A stretch of 64,000 nt of DNA from Fulvivirga lutea (GCF_017068455.1 NZ_CP070608.1:3453488-3517487); one strand, 5' to 3'. Positions 47,891-57,882 are shown, numbered from the stretch's first letter. Notes: generated from the sequence alone by a model not told the origin. Numbers and translations: made by a program.

Positions 47891-47910
47891 GCCTTAATTA
47901 AAATTAAGGC
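47891..47910. other. Compact hairpin between efp and accB
   Basis: Perfect GCCTTAAT/ATTAAGGC stem with 4-base loop, 17 bases before the accB start. There is no T-tract after it, so it is unlikely to be a simple terminator. It could be a processing site or operator. Confidence 0.45.
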
Positions 47911-47927
47911 CTATAAAACGATTAAGA

Positions 47928-48413
47928 ATGAAAACAAAGGAAATAAGAGATCTAATTGACTTCATTTCACAGTCTGGTCTTAATGAGGTGAAGATTGAAA
48001 CTGAGGAGTTAAAATTATCTATCAAAAGAGACCCTGATGTTAAAACACAGGTTGTAGAAAGCAGTGTTGTTTCAGCATCGGCTCCGGCTGCACCAGCACC
48101 TAGTGCTGCTCCGGCACCTGCTGCTGCTTCGGCACCAGCGCCAGCCTCTGCCCCTGCATCATCAGAAGGCAATTATGTAGAAGTTAAATCACCAATGATT
48201 GGTACATTCTACAGATCTTCTAATCCTGACTCGCCTGCATTCGTAAATGTTGGAGACAAAGTGGAAAAAGGTCAGACATTATGTATTGTAGAAGCGATGA
48301 AGTTATTCAATGAAATTGAATCTGATGTTTCTGGCACTATCGTAAAGGTGGTAGCAGAAAACGCTTCTCCTGTAGAATATGATCAGGTACTATTCTTAGT
48401 AGACCCTTCATAA
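47928..48413 (+). CDS. accB: Biotin carboxyl carrier protein of acetyl-CoA carboxylase
   Basis: A 161-residue BCCP. It has an N-terminal region, an Ala/Pro/Ser-rich flexible linker (about 48-80, built of AP and SAP units) and a C-terminal biotinyl domain with biotin-accepting K125 in VEAMKLFNE. It carries carboxybiotin between AccC and the carboxyltransferase. It is followed by accC after 54 bases. The accA/accD genes are not in the window. Biotin comes from a pathway that includes BioB (26.5 kb). Confidence 0.96.
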   Translation: MKTKEIRDLIDFISQSGLNEVKIETEELKLSIKRDPDVKTQVVESSVVSASAPAAPAPSAAPAPAAASAPAPASAPASSEGNYVEVKSPMIGTFYRSSNPDSPAFVNVGDKVEKGQTLCIVEAMKLFNEIESDVSGTIVKVVAENASPVEYDQVLFLVDPS

Positions 48414-48467
48414 TTTTTCGATCTCCGGAGGATCATAAGTTATTTATAACCTTAAATTCGAAAGATT

Positions 48468-49820
48468 GTGTTTAAAAAAATATTAATAGCTAACAGAGGA
48501 GAGATTGCTTTGCGCGTGATAAGAACGTGTAAAGAGATGGGTATTAAAACAGTAGCCGTTTATTCTACTGCCGATAGAGAAAGCCTGCATGTACGCTTTG
48601 CAGATGAGGCCGTATGTATTGGAAAAGCACCCAGTAAAGACTCCTATTTAAATATTCCTAACCTGATTGCTGCCGCAGAAATTACGAATGCAGACGCCAT
48701 ACACCCTGGTTATGGTTTCCTTTCCGAAAACGCTGAATTCAGTGCTGTTTGTCAGGAATATGGCATCAAGTTTATTGGAGCTTCACCCGACATGATTGAC
48801 AAAATGGGTGACAAGGCAACGGCAAAAGCCACGATGAAAAAAGCAGGTGTACCAACTATCCCTGGTTCTGATGGTTTGCTTAAATCTGTAGAAGAGGGTA
48901 AGAAAATTGCGCAGAAGATTAAGTATCCTGTAATACTTAAAGCAACTGCCGGTGGTGGTGGCCGAGGTATGCGTATTGTCAAAGATGAATCAGGTTTTGA
49001 AAAAGCATGGAATGATGCAAAGCAAGAATCTGGTGCAGCCTTTGGAAACGATGGACTTTACCTAGAAAAATTTGTCGAAGAGCCCCGTCACGTAGAAATA
49101 CAAATTGTAGGTGATAAAAGAGGTAAAGCTTGCCATTTATCTGAAAGAGATTGCTCTATTCAGAGAAGACACCAAAAATTATTAGAAGAAACTCCATCTC
49201 CAGTAATGAGTAAATTCAAAAAGCTGAGAGATAAAATGGGTGACGCAGCCGTTAAAGCTGCTGAGGCCATAAAATATGAAGGTGCAGGAACTGTTGAGTT
49301 TTTAGTTGACAAGAACGGAGATTTCTACTTCATGGAAATGAATACCCGTATTCAGGTAGAACACCCTATTACTGAAGAGGTTACTGATTACGATTTGATT
49401 AAAGAGCAAATTAAAGTAGCTGCAGGAATTACTATTTCTGGCAAAAACTACACTCCTAACCTTTTTGCGATGGAATGTAGAATTAATGCAGAAGATCCAG
49501 CTAATGGTTTTAGACCATCACCAGGAAAGATTACCAATCTGCATTTGCCAGGCGGTCACGGTGTAAGAGTGGATAGCCACGTGTATGCCGGATATACTAT
49601 TCCTCCAAATTACGACTCAATGATTGCTAAGCTTATTGTAAGCGGCCAGTCAAGAGAAGAAGTAATTACAAGAATGAAAAGAGCGTTAAGTGAATTCGTT
49701 ATTGAAGGAATTAAAACAACTATCCCTTTCCATTTAAAGTTAATGGACGATAAGAAGTTCCAGTCTGGTGATTTCACCACTGCTTTTATGGATACTTTTG
49801 ATATGAGCGGTATTCAATAA
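48468..49820 (+). CDS. accC: Biotin carboxylase subunit of acetyl-CoA carboxylase
   Basis: A 450-residue ATP-grasp enzyme carboxylating BCCP. The start codon is GTG (48468), giving '[19 protein letters not shown]'. It shows the glycine-rich ATP loop '[14 protein letters not shown]', '[14 protein letters not shown]', '[16 protein letters not shown]' and catalytic '[18 protein letters not shown]'. Length matches E. coli AccC (449). It ends before a strong terminator, closing the efp-accB-accC unit. Confidence 0.97.
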   Translation: MFKKILIANRGEIALRVIRTCKEMGIKTVAVYSTADRESLHVRFADEAVCIGKAPSKDSYLNIPNLIAAAEITNADAIHPGYGFLSENAEFSAVCQEYGIKFIGASPDMIDKMGDKATAKATMKKAGVPTIPGSDGLLKSVEEGKKIAQKIKYPVILKATAGGGGRGMRIVKDESGFEKAWNDAKQESGAAFGNDGLYLEKFVEEPRHVEIQIVGDKRGKACHLSERDCSIQRRHQKLLEETPSPVMSKFKKLRDKMGDAAVKAAEAIKYEGAGTVEFLVDKNGDFYFMEMNTRIQVEHPITEEVTDYDLIKEQIKVAAGITISGKNYTPNLFAMECRINAEDPANGFRPSPGKITNLHLPGGHGVRVDSHVYAGYTIPPNYDSMIAKLIVSGQSREEVITRMKRALSEFVIEGIKTTIPFHLKLMDDKKFQSGDFTTAFMDTFDMSGIQ

Positions 49821-49840
49821 ATAATTGAACTACAAGTAGG

Positions 49841-49870
49841 AGCCTCTTCACTTGATGGAGAGGCTTTTTT
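49841..49870 (+). terminator. Rho-independent terminator after accC
   Basis: Stem AGCCTCT/AGAGGCT extended by three inner pairs, loop CTTGA, followed by a T-tract to 49870. Confidence 0.9.
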
Positions 49871-49937
49871 ATTTTGCTAATGTCCCCTTTCATAATATTT
49901 CGGACTGATGTATCTTCATTATTCACTTTAATTGAAG

Positions 49938-52307
49938 ATGAGAAAAGAAATACGTTTACAGCACTCCATTTACATTATCTTTTTACTCTTAAGCCTAACA
50001 TTTTCATGCTCAAACTATGAAAATGAGATAGCTCAAGGCAGTAGCGTTGAAATTCCATATAAAAATGGTCAGTTAACCATTAGCGCCATCACGCAAGATA
50101 TTATCAATTTCAGATATTCTGATAGCCTCACTTATAGCGACAGGGACTATGCTCCTATTCTTACTTCATCAGTGAATTTACAAGTTGAAAAACAAGAAGA
50201 AAACTTAATCCTTAGTACTGAAAATGTTGAGCTCTTTGTTCAGCTCAAGCCATTCTCTATTAGTATACGCGATACTAACTCTACAGAAAAAGTACAGTTA
50301 ATATCACCTTATGGAAGAAATGGAGATACCACAAGCATTCAGTTCAAACTGAAAGAAAATGAAGCTATTTATGGAACAGGCGCCAGGGCTTTACCTTTAA
50401 ATAGAAGAGGTTATAAACTTGACATGTTCAACAAAGCGCATTACGCCTATCAAATGGGAAGTGAGTTATTGAACTACTGCATTCCACATATCACTTCATC
50501 CGAAAAGTATATGCTTCTGTTTGACAATCCTGCAAAAGGCTGGATGGATATTGGTAAAACCGTTGACGATGAATTAAACTTCTCAACGTTAGGCGGCAAC
50601 ATGTCTTATTACTTCATTAATGGAAGTTCTTACAATGACATGATTACCAAATATACTGAACTCACAGGCCGCCAGCAGCTCCCCCCTGTCTGGACATTCG
50701 GAAATTTGCAGTCTCGTTTTGGTTATCGAAATCAAAAGGAAGCCTCATCAATGCTGAACAAATCGCTGGAAGCTGGTTATCCTGTAGACGCCATGATTTT
50801 GGATATCTACTGGTTTGGCCCGGAGCTACAAGACGGACAAATGGGCAAATTAGATTGGGATGCAGAAAAATGGCCTGATCCGAAACAGATGATTGCTGAA
50901 TTTGAAGAAAATAATGTAAAAATCATCACCGTTTCAGAGCCGTTTTTCACTTTAAAGTCAGGGAGATTTGAAGAACTTGAGTCAAAAGGATTGCTGGCAA
51001 AAGACAGTACCGGAAATGCCATGCAAATACCATATTTCTACTTCGGTAAAACTGGTTTATTAGACATTTTCAATGATGATGCCCAACAATGGATATGGAA
51101 TCAGTATAAAAGAATGGATGAATACGGCATTGACGGCTGGTGGGTAGACTTGGGTGAGCCTGAAGTACACCCTGACGATATAATACATGTTAACGGGTTG
51201 GGAAAAGAAGTTCATGGAGCATATGGCCATGAATGGGCTAAAATGCTTTATGAAGGGTATGCAAGGGATTACCCAAATGAGCGACTTTTTCATATGGGCA
51301 GAGCGGGCTTTGCGGGCACACAGCGATATTCTCTCATCCCTTGGTCGGGGGATGTGAGCCGAACATGGTCCGGGTTAAGTGCGCAAATCCCAATTATGAC
51401 GGGCATTGGAATGAGTGGTATCGGGTACATGCACGCAGATGCCGGTGGCTTTTCTTTTGTAGAAAAAGCCGATCCTGAATTGTATACAAGATGGTTGCAA
51501 TTTGCTGTATTCACTCCTGTACTCAGGCCACATGCCGATGAAGTAGTTCCTCCAGAACCAGTTACCTGGCCTCAAGAAGTGCAGGAGAATGTAAAACCAG
51601 CCATTGAATTACGCTATAAAATGTTGCCCTATAATTACACACTCGCTTGGAAAAACATGACCTCGGGCATTCCAATGGCCAGACCAATGTTCATGGAATA
51701 TGAATCTATCCCTGATACGTTAATTAGTGAGTATATGTGGGGTGAGAATTTATTGGTAAGTCCAGTATTGCAGCCGGGTGAAGTTATTCATAAAACCTAC
51801 TTACCAGAAGGCGATTGGTACGATTTACACTTAAACAGCCAACGCAAGGGTAATCAATGGGTTGGAAAAACGTTGGCCAACGATCACATACCTGTATATG
51901 TTAAAGGTGGTAGTGTAATTGTTACCGCACCGGCCATGAAGAATACTGCTGAGTTTACTTCTGAGAATCTCAATTTCACTTATTACTACTCAGAAAATTC
52001 TAGTGAAAATGTCGTTTACTTTGATGATGGTAAAACAAAAGGTGCCTACAAAAAAGGTGAATATCATTTGATTAAGACTAATGTTCAGCCAAACCAAACC
52101 GGATTATCTATTGCTTTAAATGTAGAGGGCTCAGGGTATGTAAATTCTCCAGAAAATAGAAATATTAAGTTCAGTTTAATAGGTGTGCCAGTGCCTGACA
52201 ATATTATGATTGATGGTAAGGAAGCTGTTTTCAGCATGTCAGATAATGCTATTCTATTTAACCTATCTTTGAATAAGAATTCAACAATTGTTGTGAATTA
52301 CAAATAG
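49938..52307 (+). CDS. Glycoside hydrolase family 31 alpha-glucosidase-like lipoprotein
   Basis: A 789-residue exported GH31 enzyme. The N-terminus is an SPII signal with lipobox ending LTFSC. The galactose-mutarotase-like N domain and TIM barrel follow. The catalytic nucleophile is the Asp of 'WWVDLGEPEVH' (about residue 403), and the acid/base Asp lies in 'PWSGDVSRTWSGL'. 'HMGRAGFAGTQRY' and 'LRPHADE' are also GH31-like. It probably cleaves alpha-glycosides at the cell surface. A TTG at 49932 is in frame, but ATG 49938 is preferred. No SusC/SusD pair is nearby, unlike a typical polysaccharide utilization locus. Confidence 0.92.
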   Translation: MRKEIRLQHSIYIIFLLLSLTFSCSNYENEIAQGSSVEIPYKNGQLTISAITQDIINFRYSDSLTYSDRDYAPILTSSVNLQVEKQEENLILSTENVELFVQLKPFSISIRDTNSTEKVQLISPYGRNGDTTSIQFKLKENEAIYGTGARALPLNRRGYKLDMFNKAHYAYQMGSELLNYCIPHITSSEKYMLLFDNPAKGWMDIGKTVDDELNFSTLGGNMSYYFINGSSYNDMITKYTELTGRQQLPPVWTFGNLQSRFGYRNQKEASSMLNKSLEAGYPVDAMILDIYWFGPELQDGQMGKLDWDAEKWPDPKQMIAEFEENNVKIITVSEPFFTLKSGRFEELESKGLLAKDSTGNAMQIPYFYFGKTGLLDIFNDDAQQWIWNQYKRMDEYGIDGWWVDLGEPEVHPDDIIHVNGLGKEVHGAYGHEWAKMLYEGYARDYPNERLFHMGRAGFAGTQRYSLIPWSGDVSRTWSGLSAQIPIMTGIGMSGIGYMHADAGGFSFVEKADPELYTRWLQFAVFTPVLRPHADEVVPPEPVTWPQEVQENVKPAIELRYKMLPYNYTLAWKNMTSGIPMARPMFMEYESIPDTLISEYMWGENLLVSPVLQPGEVIHKTYLPEGDWYDLHLNSQRKGNQWVGKTLANDHIPVYVKGGSVIVTAPAMKNTAEFTSENLNFTYYYSENSSENVVYFDDGKTKGAYKKGEYHLIKTNVQPNQTGLSIALNVEGSGYVNSPENRNIKFSLIGVPVPDNIMIDGKEAVFSMSDNAILFNLSLNKNSTIVVNYK

Positions 52308-52312
52308 CTGCC

Positions 52313-52972
52313 TTGAGGATATCCATTATTATATTAATCATAGCCATTTCTGCTGTACCTTCTTTCGGCCAAAACAAATTGCTGCTTGAAACCGGAGGAT
52401 CGTTGTTTAGCTATTCAGGGGATATGGGTTCTTTTGATCAGGCTGGTGGTGGTTTTCATGTGGGAATTCGACTGAATAAAAAGCGCAAGCTAAATGGGTC
52501 TTTTCAGCTGATATTAGGGTCTGTAAGTGATGATGATCCGGAACAAGCCCCACCTACTCAAGCCGGAACTGTTGCACCTAATAAGTATTTTAAAACCAAT
52601 TTCTTTGGAGTGAACTATGCACTCAATTATCACTTTATTAAAAATGAGCGCTGGTGGATATACCTATCTCAAGGCATAGGATTTCTTCGTTTTACGCCCA
52701 AAGATGCCAACGGTCAAAGCCTTGTAAATGCCACCAACACTCGGAATGATGGTGAGGATTACAGAAATACATCAGCCTTTTTACCAACAAGTGTTGGAGC
52801 TATCTATTATCTATCGGGCAATGTTGGGCTCGGGATTTCACTGAGTATGTTAAACACAGCCACCGACTACCTCGATAATATTTCAGAGTTAGGAACATCG
52901 GGCAACGACAATATTTTTCAGGCAAAATTTTCGCTGATAATCCCATTACAAATAGCCGCAAAATCTGATTAG
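52313..52972 (+). CDS. Outer-membrane beta-barrel-like protein, TTG start
   Basis: A 219-residue protein with a signal peptide (RISIIILIIAISAVPSFG-QN) and a sequence of alternating strands ending in Phe-containing hydrophobic residues ('FQAKFSLIIPLQIAA'), as in small outer-membrane barrel proteins of Bacteroidota. Its only start giving the signal peptide is TTG 52313, five bases after the GH31 stop; the next Met lies well inside the mature protein. Operon membership with GH31 is likely. Function is unknown. Confidence 0.75.
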   Translation: MRISIIILIIAISAVPSFGQNKLLLETGGSLFSYSGDMGSFDQAGGGFHVGIRLNKKRKLNGSFQLILGSVSDDDPEQAPPTQAGTVAPNKYFKTNFFGVNYALNYHFIKNERWWIYLSQGIGFLRFTPKDANGQSLVNATNTRNDGEDYRNTSAFLPTSVGAIYYLSGNVGLGISLSMLNTATDYLDNISELGTSGNDNIFQAKFSLIIPLQIAAKSD

Positions 52973-52974
52973 TC

Positions 52975-53859
52975 ATGAGCCACTCTATCAACATAGCAGG
53001 ATTAGAAGAGTGGTATTCTAAAGGAAATTATTCCAATGTCAATAACCTGCGTGTCTTTCATATTCAGGAAGGTGAAGGACCTACTTTACTGTGCATTCAT
53101 GGTTTCCCCTCTTCGTCATGGGACTTTGCCCCCATCTGGCAAGAACTGACTAACCATTTTCATGTACTTTCTTTTGATCTCATTGGTTTAGGCAGATCGT
53201 CCAAACCAAATATGAAACTAACGGTTGCATTGCAGGCTGATATTATCGAGGGTTTATTTGAAAAGCTAGAGTTTACTGAGGCGCACATTTTGGCGCACGA
53301 TCTGGGCGATACAGTGGCGCAAGAGCTACTAGCCAGACAAAAGGAAGGGAGCACAAAAATCAATTGGCTTTCTTGTATTCTTTTGAATGGAGGTATTTTT
53401 CCAGAAACTCACCAACCTTTGTTCATTCAAAAACTGCTCATCTCGCCCATAGGTGGAATTATTGCTAATCTGTTTACCAAAAAAGCTTTCCGAAAAAATA
53501 TAACTGCCGTTTTTAGCAATGAGCATCCACCGAGTGATGAATTCATTGAAGGTACCTGGCAACTGATTATAGAACAAAATGGAATTAAGGCCATCCCAAG
53601 ATTAATCCGCTATATGGCGGAACGAGTTAAAAACCGGGAACGTTGGGTTCAACCTTTGCAAGAAGCAATCATACCCATACAATTGATTAATGGTGTGGAA
53701 GACCCAATTTCAGGGGCTCACATGGCAGGTCGGTTTGAAGAGGTAATACCAAACGCTCATGTGGTAAGAATACCAAACTCAGGGCACTATCCTCATATAG
53801 AAACGCCACAAGAGGTGCTAAAGGCGATATTTGAATTTCATTCCATTCAAGATGACTAG
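52975..53859 (+). CDS. Alpha/beta hydrolase, haloalkane dehalogenase/epoxide hydrolase-like
   Basis: A 294-residue cytoplasmic hydrolase. The oxyanion motif is IHGFPSSSWDF (41-51). The nucleophile elbow is AHDLGD (D109), so an Asp nucleophile as in dehalogenases and epoxide hydrolases rather than Ser. The likely acid is the Asp in 'GVEDPISG', the base the His in 'NSGHYPHIE'. Substrate is not predictable. It starts two bases after the barrel gene. Confidence 0.87.
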   Translation: MSHSINIAGLEEWYSKGNYSNVNNLRVFHIQEGEGPTLLCIHGFPSSSWDFAPIWQELTNHFHVLSFDLIGLGRSSKPNMKLTVALQADIIEGLFEKLEFTEAHILAHDLGDTVAQELLARQKEGSTKINWLSCILLNGGIFPETHQPLFIQKLLISPIGGIIANLFTKKAFRKNITAVFSNEHPPSDEFIEGTWQLIIEQNGIKAIPRLIRYMAERVKNRERWVQPLQEAIIPIQLINGVEDPISGAHMAGRFEEVIPNAHVVRIPNSGHYPHIETPQEVLKAIFEFHSIQDD

Positions 53860-54574
53860 CTACAACGTTGCGAATTTTCGGTTTATAAGAATCAATTGCC
53901 CTTCATGCAACGAGCAATATCAGTACACCAATGAGGGTACGGGCATTGACCCCGATGACCAATCTATAGAGCAATGGTCTTATGAAATCTATTCCAATAC
54001 AGAGGAGCAAGCCCTGTTGCCTATTATTGCCAAGTGCACGAATTGCTCGGCCTTTATCTGGCCTGAAATCAATGAAAATAGTGAGGTGAAAGTATTTGGT
54101 AATTCACAGGAAGCCTATCAGGCATTAAACGCAACCAAACGCCCTACATGGTTAAATGCACCTGATTATGTACAAGTCATACAAAATAATGATATCGATC
54201 GAAATAAAATTCAACTTCTTTTAGAAGAATTCTGGTTGGAGTGCTGTGCATCTTACAGAGTGACTTATGAATATGAAGAAGACTCTACTAAGTGCGAATG
54301 GCCGGTAGTGGATAATTTCAATATTTTAGAACAGTTTGTTCCTATGTTGGATGACAGCTCTGATCTATTAAAATTTGAAAAAGCTGATGTGTTGCGCGGT
54401 CTAGGGCGATTCACCGAAGCTCAAAAGCTATTTCGGCAAATCAGAGATTCTGAACTCACTGTGGCAAAGAAGTACTTGATTAAGATGTGCAAGAAGAAAA
54501 TAGCTTACCCTGTTGTGATACCAAAGAAGCAAAAAGGTTGGGGTTTTCTTACTTCGTTGTTTGGAGGTTGGTAG
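53852..54574 (+). CDS. Hypothetical protein with two CxxC zinc-ribbon-like pairs
   Basis: A 240-residue protein overlapping the preceding hydrolase by eight bases. The ATG at 53852 is preferred over an in-frame TTG at 53831. Two Cys pairs, C16-PS-C19 and C62-TN-C65, in 'RINCPSCNEQYQY' and 'IAKCTNCSAF', suggest a zinc ribbon or rubredoxin-like knuckle. A TPR-like helical region ('KADVLRGLGRFTEAQKLFRQI') follows near 190-215. The C-terminus 'KKQKGWGFLTSLFGGW' is basic and aromatic. Function is unknown. Confidence 0.75.
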   Translation: MTSYNVANFRFIRINCPSCNEQYQYTNEGTGIDPDDQSIEQWSYEIYSNTEEQALLPIIAKCTNCSAFIWPEINENSEVKVFGNSQEAYQALNATKRPTWLNAPDYVQVIQNNDIDRNKIQLLLEEFWLECCASYRVTYEYEEDSTKCEWPVVDNFNILEQFVPMLDDSSDLLKFEKADVLRGLGRFTEAQKLFRQIRDSELTVAKKYLIKMCKKKIAYPVVIPKKQKGWGFLTSLFGGW

Positions 54575-55133
54575 CTAACCTTTCTGTCGTAATTGAGAAA
54601 AGCGAATTAGGAAGACTCTCGCAATTTTTTTTCATTATCTTTCATTCTTGTAATAATTGTCAATAAGAGTCTTTAAAAATTGTTTGTTGAATAGTATTTC
54701 TTTTCGAAATTTAACCAAGGCCACTTCCTTTTCCTCTATATAAGACGGCCAGAAACATCAGCGGGTGAATGTTGGCCAAGAACTAGGAAGTAACCCTTTC
54801 AACGATTTGGCATGCTTAGCTTGTTTCAGCATCTAAGTAACCGAAAATCAATTTCAGGGTGACATTCCAAATTAGTTGGTTAATCCTTAGCCAACTTCAA
54901 TCAACCTCACCTATATCATATTCTGATTGTCCCAAGTTTAGATAAACGTGACGTAGAGATAATCAGTGTATAACAATCCAATTTAGATAAATTGACAATT
55001 TATAATTTCACGTTAGTATAATACTTCATCTCTAAAAAATAATTTTATATTAATATTATTTTCAAAAAGTACTATTTATATTAATTCAAATATTTTATTT
55101 AATATTCTAGCTAAGTATTATATTGTATTAATT
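54575..55133. other. 559-base gene-free region
   Basis: No ORF of note. 54591-54632 has a weak stem-loop (AATTGAGA with TCTC-GC-AATT) before eight T, a possible terminator. 54829-54836 and 54853-54863 contain CTTGTTTC and TTCAGGGTGAC fragments like degenerate Bacteroidota intergenic repeats. 'TTTAGATAAA' occurs near 54938 and TTTAGATAAAT again near 54981. The last about 115 bases are extremely AT-rich, as before a horizontally acquired gene, though this is only suggestive. Confidence 0.6.
54853..54877 (+). repeat. Imperfect 25-base direct repeat, copy 1
   Basis: Begins TTCAGGGTGAC and ends AAATTAGTT. Copy 2 at 57286-57310 matches 22 of 25 bases. The copies flank the TlpA-type lipoprotein gene. 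Confidence 0.65.
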
Positions 55134-57086
55134 ATGTCACCACATTCATTCAAAGAAAACAATTTTCTGTATTCGAAGTATTTGAGATTCTTAATACAAG
55201 TATTCCTACTCTCTGTCATATTATGCTCGTGTAAAAACTATGAGCGAATAGACGTTCCTTCAGAAATGAAAGGTCTGTGGTTTGAACAGTCAACGATGGA
55301 TTGGCTATTAAAAATTGATGAGGATTTAATTTTTTGGAAGAATAAAATTGAACCAATATTGAGGTTTGAAAAGTATAGTCAAACCTGTAGAATCAAAACT
55401 CCAACGCGAGTAATTGAATTCATTCATTCGAATAATTCAATAATCATTGATGGTGTTTTATTAACAAAAAATTTTCAAAAAGATAGCCGCTTACCAAAAA
55501 AATCTTCTCAAGTTATCAAAAATGGTACTGCGGTAATACAAGGTTATATTGAACAAGTTGACTCCGCAAGAGCAGGGTTACCTTTAACATTTTACACCAT
55601 GGATTTTATCTTAGGGACACAACATGAATATGCGACAGATATAGATTCAAGCGGATATTTTCATATCGTACTTGAAATTAATGGAACTCAGAATATTTAT
55701 CTAGGCGCTGAGTATTTTAATGATATAAGACAATTAATAATATCGCCAGGTGATACACTAACCATAAATATGCCGATGAGTGGGGAAATCGAAAATATTC
55801 ATTTTGCTGGAAACAACTCTTCTGCAAACTATGATATTTTCTATATGAATGAAATGCAATCAACCTATATACCATCTGCGAAAGAACAAGCTAGGGCACT
55901 AAAGTTGGAACCAATTCAATATGTTGATTTTAGGAGAGCATTTAGGGCTACACAGGAAAAGTTTCTAAAAGACTATTGTAATCAATCGAATTGTTCAGAA
56001 TTATTCAAAAAATGGTTTTTTGCGAATACTGAAATTAACTACTTCACAAAACTTCTTAATTTCAGCTGGGAGAGCATGAATTACGGTATTGGAAATGACA
56101 AGCGATTAACCGGTGATTTAAGAAATGAGTTTGAGATTCAATTTATTGATTCAATAAACGAAAATTCTAAAGCTTACGAATTATCTGCATCATATTTTGC
56201 TTTAATTAATGGTTTGGCAAATCACTTTTTAAATCGAAGCGAGGAAGATTTTAAAAAATACCGTCAATCAGAAATTAGATATATTTTAACCAATGAATTA
56301 TTAATAACAGAAGAGGAAAAGTCTTTCCTTAGAAGATTTAAAGATAATGGAATTGTAATAAGTAGCCTAAATCAATCAGACAAAGAGAAATGGTGGAGCA
56401 TTGAAGATAAGTTGGCTAATGATCTTCAAAAATACCGGCATAAGTCTAGTTATGAGAGCTTTCTAAGTCATTTTTTAGAAGCAAAAAACTCTAAAACTAG
56501 AGATTTACTTTTAACTCAATTTTTTTATCGAAACATTATAGAGTTGGAAGACTTTGAGAGAATGGAATGGGCTTACGAAAAAACATCATCGATTATCGAA
56601 AATCCCGATTATATAGAACACATAAAGGAATGGTATGAAAGTACAAAAAACCAAAAAAAACAAATTGATTCTTTAATGCTTTCGACCATGAAATTTGATG
56701 GAGATGGCCAAAGTCTGTTTGGCCACATAATCAATTATAACAGAGGTTTGGTCACTATTATTGACTTTTGGGCAACATGGTGCAAACCTTGCTTGACTGA
56801 TTTTGAAGCACAGAGGCAATTGAAAGAGGAAGCATCAAAAATTAAGTTTGTTTACCTTTGTGTCAACTCGAGTGAACGTAATTGGAATACTACTTTAATT
56901 AAATATAATCCCTTAGGTGATCACTATCTATTAAGTGCTAGACAATCCCATGAACTACAAGAATTTTATAATATAAGATCTTTTCCAAGTTACTTGTTAA
57001 TAGATAAAAAAGGTAAGATCCATCAAAATATACCTAGTCCAACAAGTAGAATTGAATTTCTTAAATATGTTGAAGGATTAAATTAA
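55134..57086 (+). CDS. TlpA-like thioredoxin-domain lipoprotein
   Basis: A 650-residue lipoprotein with lipobox LCSC near residues 31-34, a long N-terminal region (carrying a DUF4369-like 'VIQGYIEQVDSARAGLPLTFY' segment at about 135-220) and a C-terminal thioredoxin domain. The redox motif is W549-C550-K-P-C553, followed by the cis-Pro region 'IRSFPSYLLIDKKG'. It resembles the TlpA disulfide reductases of Bacteroidota that reduce periplasmic proteins. It is unusually AT-rich, is isolated by long non-coding flanks, and is bounded by an imperfect direct repeat. Confidence 0.88.
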   Translation: MSPHSFKENNFLYSKYLRFLIQVFLLSVILCSCKNYERIDVPSEMKGLWFEQSTMDWLLKIDEDLIFWKNKIEPILRFEKYSQTCRIKTPTRVIEFIHSNNSIIIDGVLLTKNFQKDSRLPKKSSQVIKNGTAVIQGYIEQVDSARAGLPLTFYTMDFILGTQHEYATDIDSSGYFHIVLEINGTQNIYLGAEYFNDIRQLIISPGDTLTINMPMSGEIENIHFAGNNSSANYDIFYMNEMQSTYIPSAKEQARALKLEPIQYVDFRRAFRATQEKFLKDYCNQSNCSELFKKWFFANTEINYFTKLLNFSWESMNYGIGNDKRLTGDLRNEFEIQFIDSINENSKAYELSASYFALINGLANHFLNRSEEDFKKYRQSEIRYILTNELLITEEEKSFLRRFKDNGIVISSLNQSDKEKWWSIEDKLANDLQKYRHKSSYESFLSHFLEAKNSKTRDLLLTQFFYRNIIELEDFERMEWAYEKTSSIIENPDYIEHIKEWYESTKNQKKQIDSLMLSTMKFDGDGQSLFGHIINYNRGLVTIIDFWATWCKPCLTDFEAQRQLKEEASKIKFVYLCVNSSERNWNTTLIKYNPLGDHYLLSARQSHELQEFYNIRSFPSYLLIDKKGKIHQNIPSPTSRIEFLKYVEGLN

Positions 57087-57246
57087 TTATAGTGTTCTTG
57101 GGAAAGTCTAAGACTTATGTACGAAATAAAAAGTAAGTCTGTGATCGATTAAAGGTCACAAGTCACAAACTTGCTCCAACTATGTTTATATTTATTCAGG
57201 TTATCATTGCGGAATCTATTAGCAATCTCATTTTTCAACCTTTGAA

Positions 57247-57310
57247 TGAGACCCTGAGTCCGCACCTGACCGGTCGGGCAGGAAGTTCAGGGTGACCTTT
57301 TAAATTAGTT
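57247..57310. repeat. Degenerate intergenic repeat with direct-repeat copy 2
   Basis: Contains AGACCCTGA at 57249-57257, then a GC-rich insert, then TTCAGGGTGAC (57286-57296) and AAATTAGTT (57302-57310). The outer segments resemble the 'AGACCCTGAA...TTCAGGGTGAC' intergenic repeats common in Bacteroidota. 57286-57310 is the direct-repeat copy 2. Confidence 0.55.
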
Positions 57311-57312
57311 TC

Positions 57313-57882
57313 TCACTCCTCGCCTTTCTCAATCAACTCCACCAACTCATTGTACCACTGCTCGCCATATTTGCGGATGAGCGGGTCTTTTAAGAATTTG
57401 TAGATTTCAACGCCTAGTTCCTTGCCGAAATCGCAGGCCGGGTTGCAGATATGCCAACGGTCGTAATTCAGGGCTTCAAATTCATCGTACTTTTTGGCGC
57501 GTATTGGATACAGGTGGCAGCTTATTGGTTTTTTAAAGTCCGTTTTGCCATCGTTATACGCTTCTTCAATACCACATTTTAAAATACCTTTATCATCATA
57601 CACGGCATAGGCGCATTCTGCTCCGCCAATAGTGGTCGTTGAATATTCACCATCTTCATCAAGCACATATTTACCTTCTTTTTCAATGGCTGCTATCCCC
57701 TCCTCCATTAAATATGGTTTCACTGCCTCATACGCATCTTCCAGTTTCTTAAGTTCGTCCAATTCCAAAGGCGCACCCAAATCACCCTCTACACAACATG
57801 CCCCCTTACACTTCTCCAGGTTGCAAACAAAAAACTTCTCTTTGATGTCGTCAGACAGGATTACTTTTCCGTGTTCTATCAT
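57313..57882 (-). CDS. DUF3109 family cysteine-rich protein
   Basis: A 189-residue soluble protein of the DUF3109 family. The Cys residues in '[21 protein letters not shown]' (near residues 18-32), '[24 protein letters not shown]', 'ISCHLYPIR' and '[11 protein letters not shown]' may bind an iron-sulfur cluster or zinc. Length is typical. The family function is unestablished. A TAGCTTTG promoter element lies 32 bases upstream, just before the heptamer array. Confidence 0.85.
   Translation of the reverse strand: MIEHGKVILSDDIKEKFFVCNLEKCKGACCVEGDLGAPLELDELKKLEDAYEAVKPYLMEEGIAAIEKEGKYVLDEDGEYSTTTIGGAECAYAVYDDKGILKCGIEEAYNDGKTDFKKPISCHLYPIRAKKYDEFEALNYDRWHICNPACDFGKELGVEIYKFLKDPLIRKYGEQWYNELVELIEKGEE

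Noticed and set aside
54575-55133. Phage or insertion-sequence remnant in the gene-free region
   Set aside because: No terminal inverted repeats, transposase or integrase fragments can be read in any frame.
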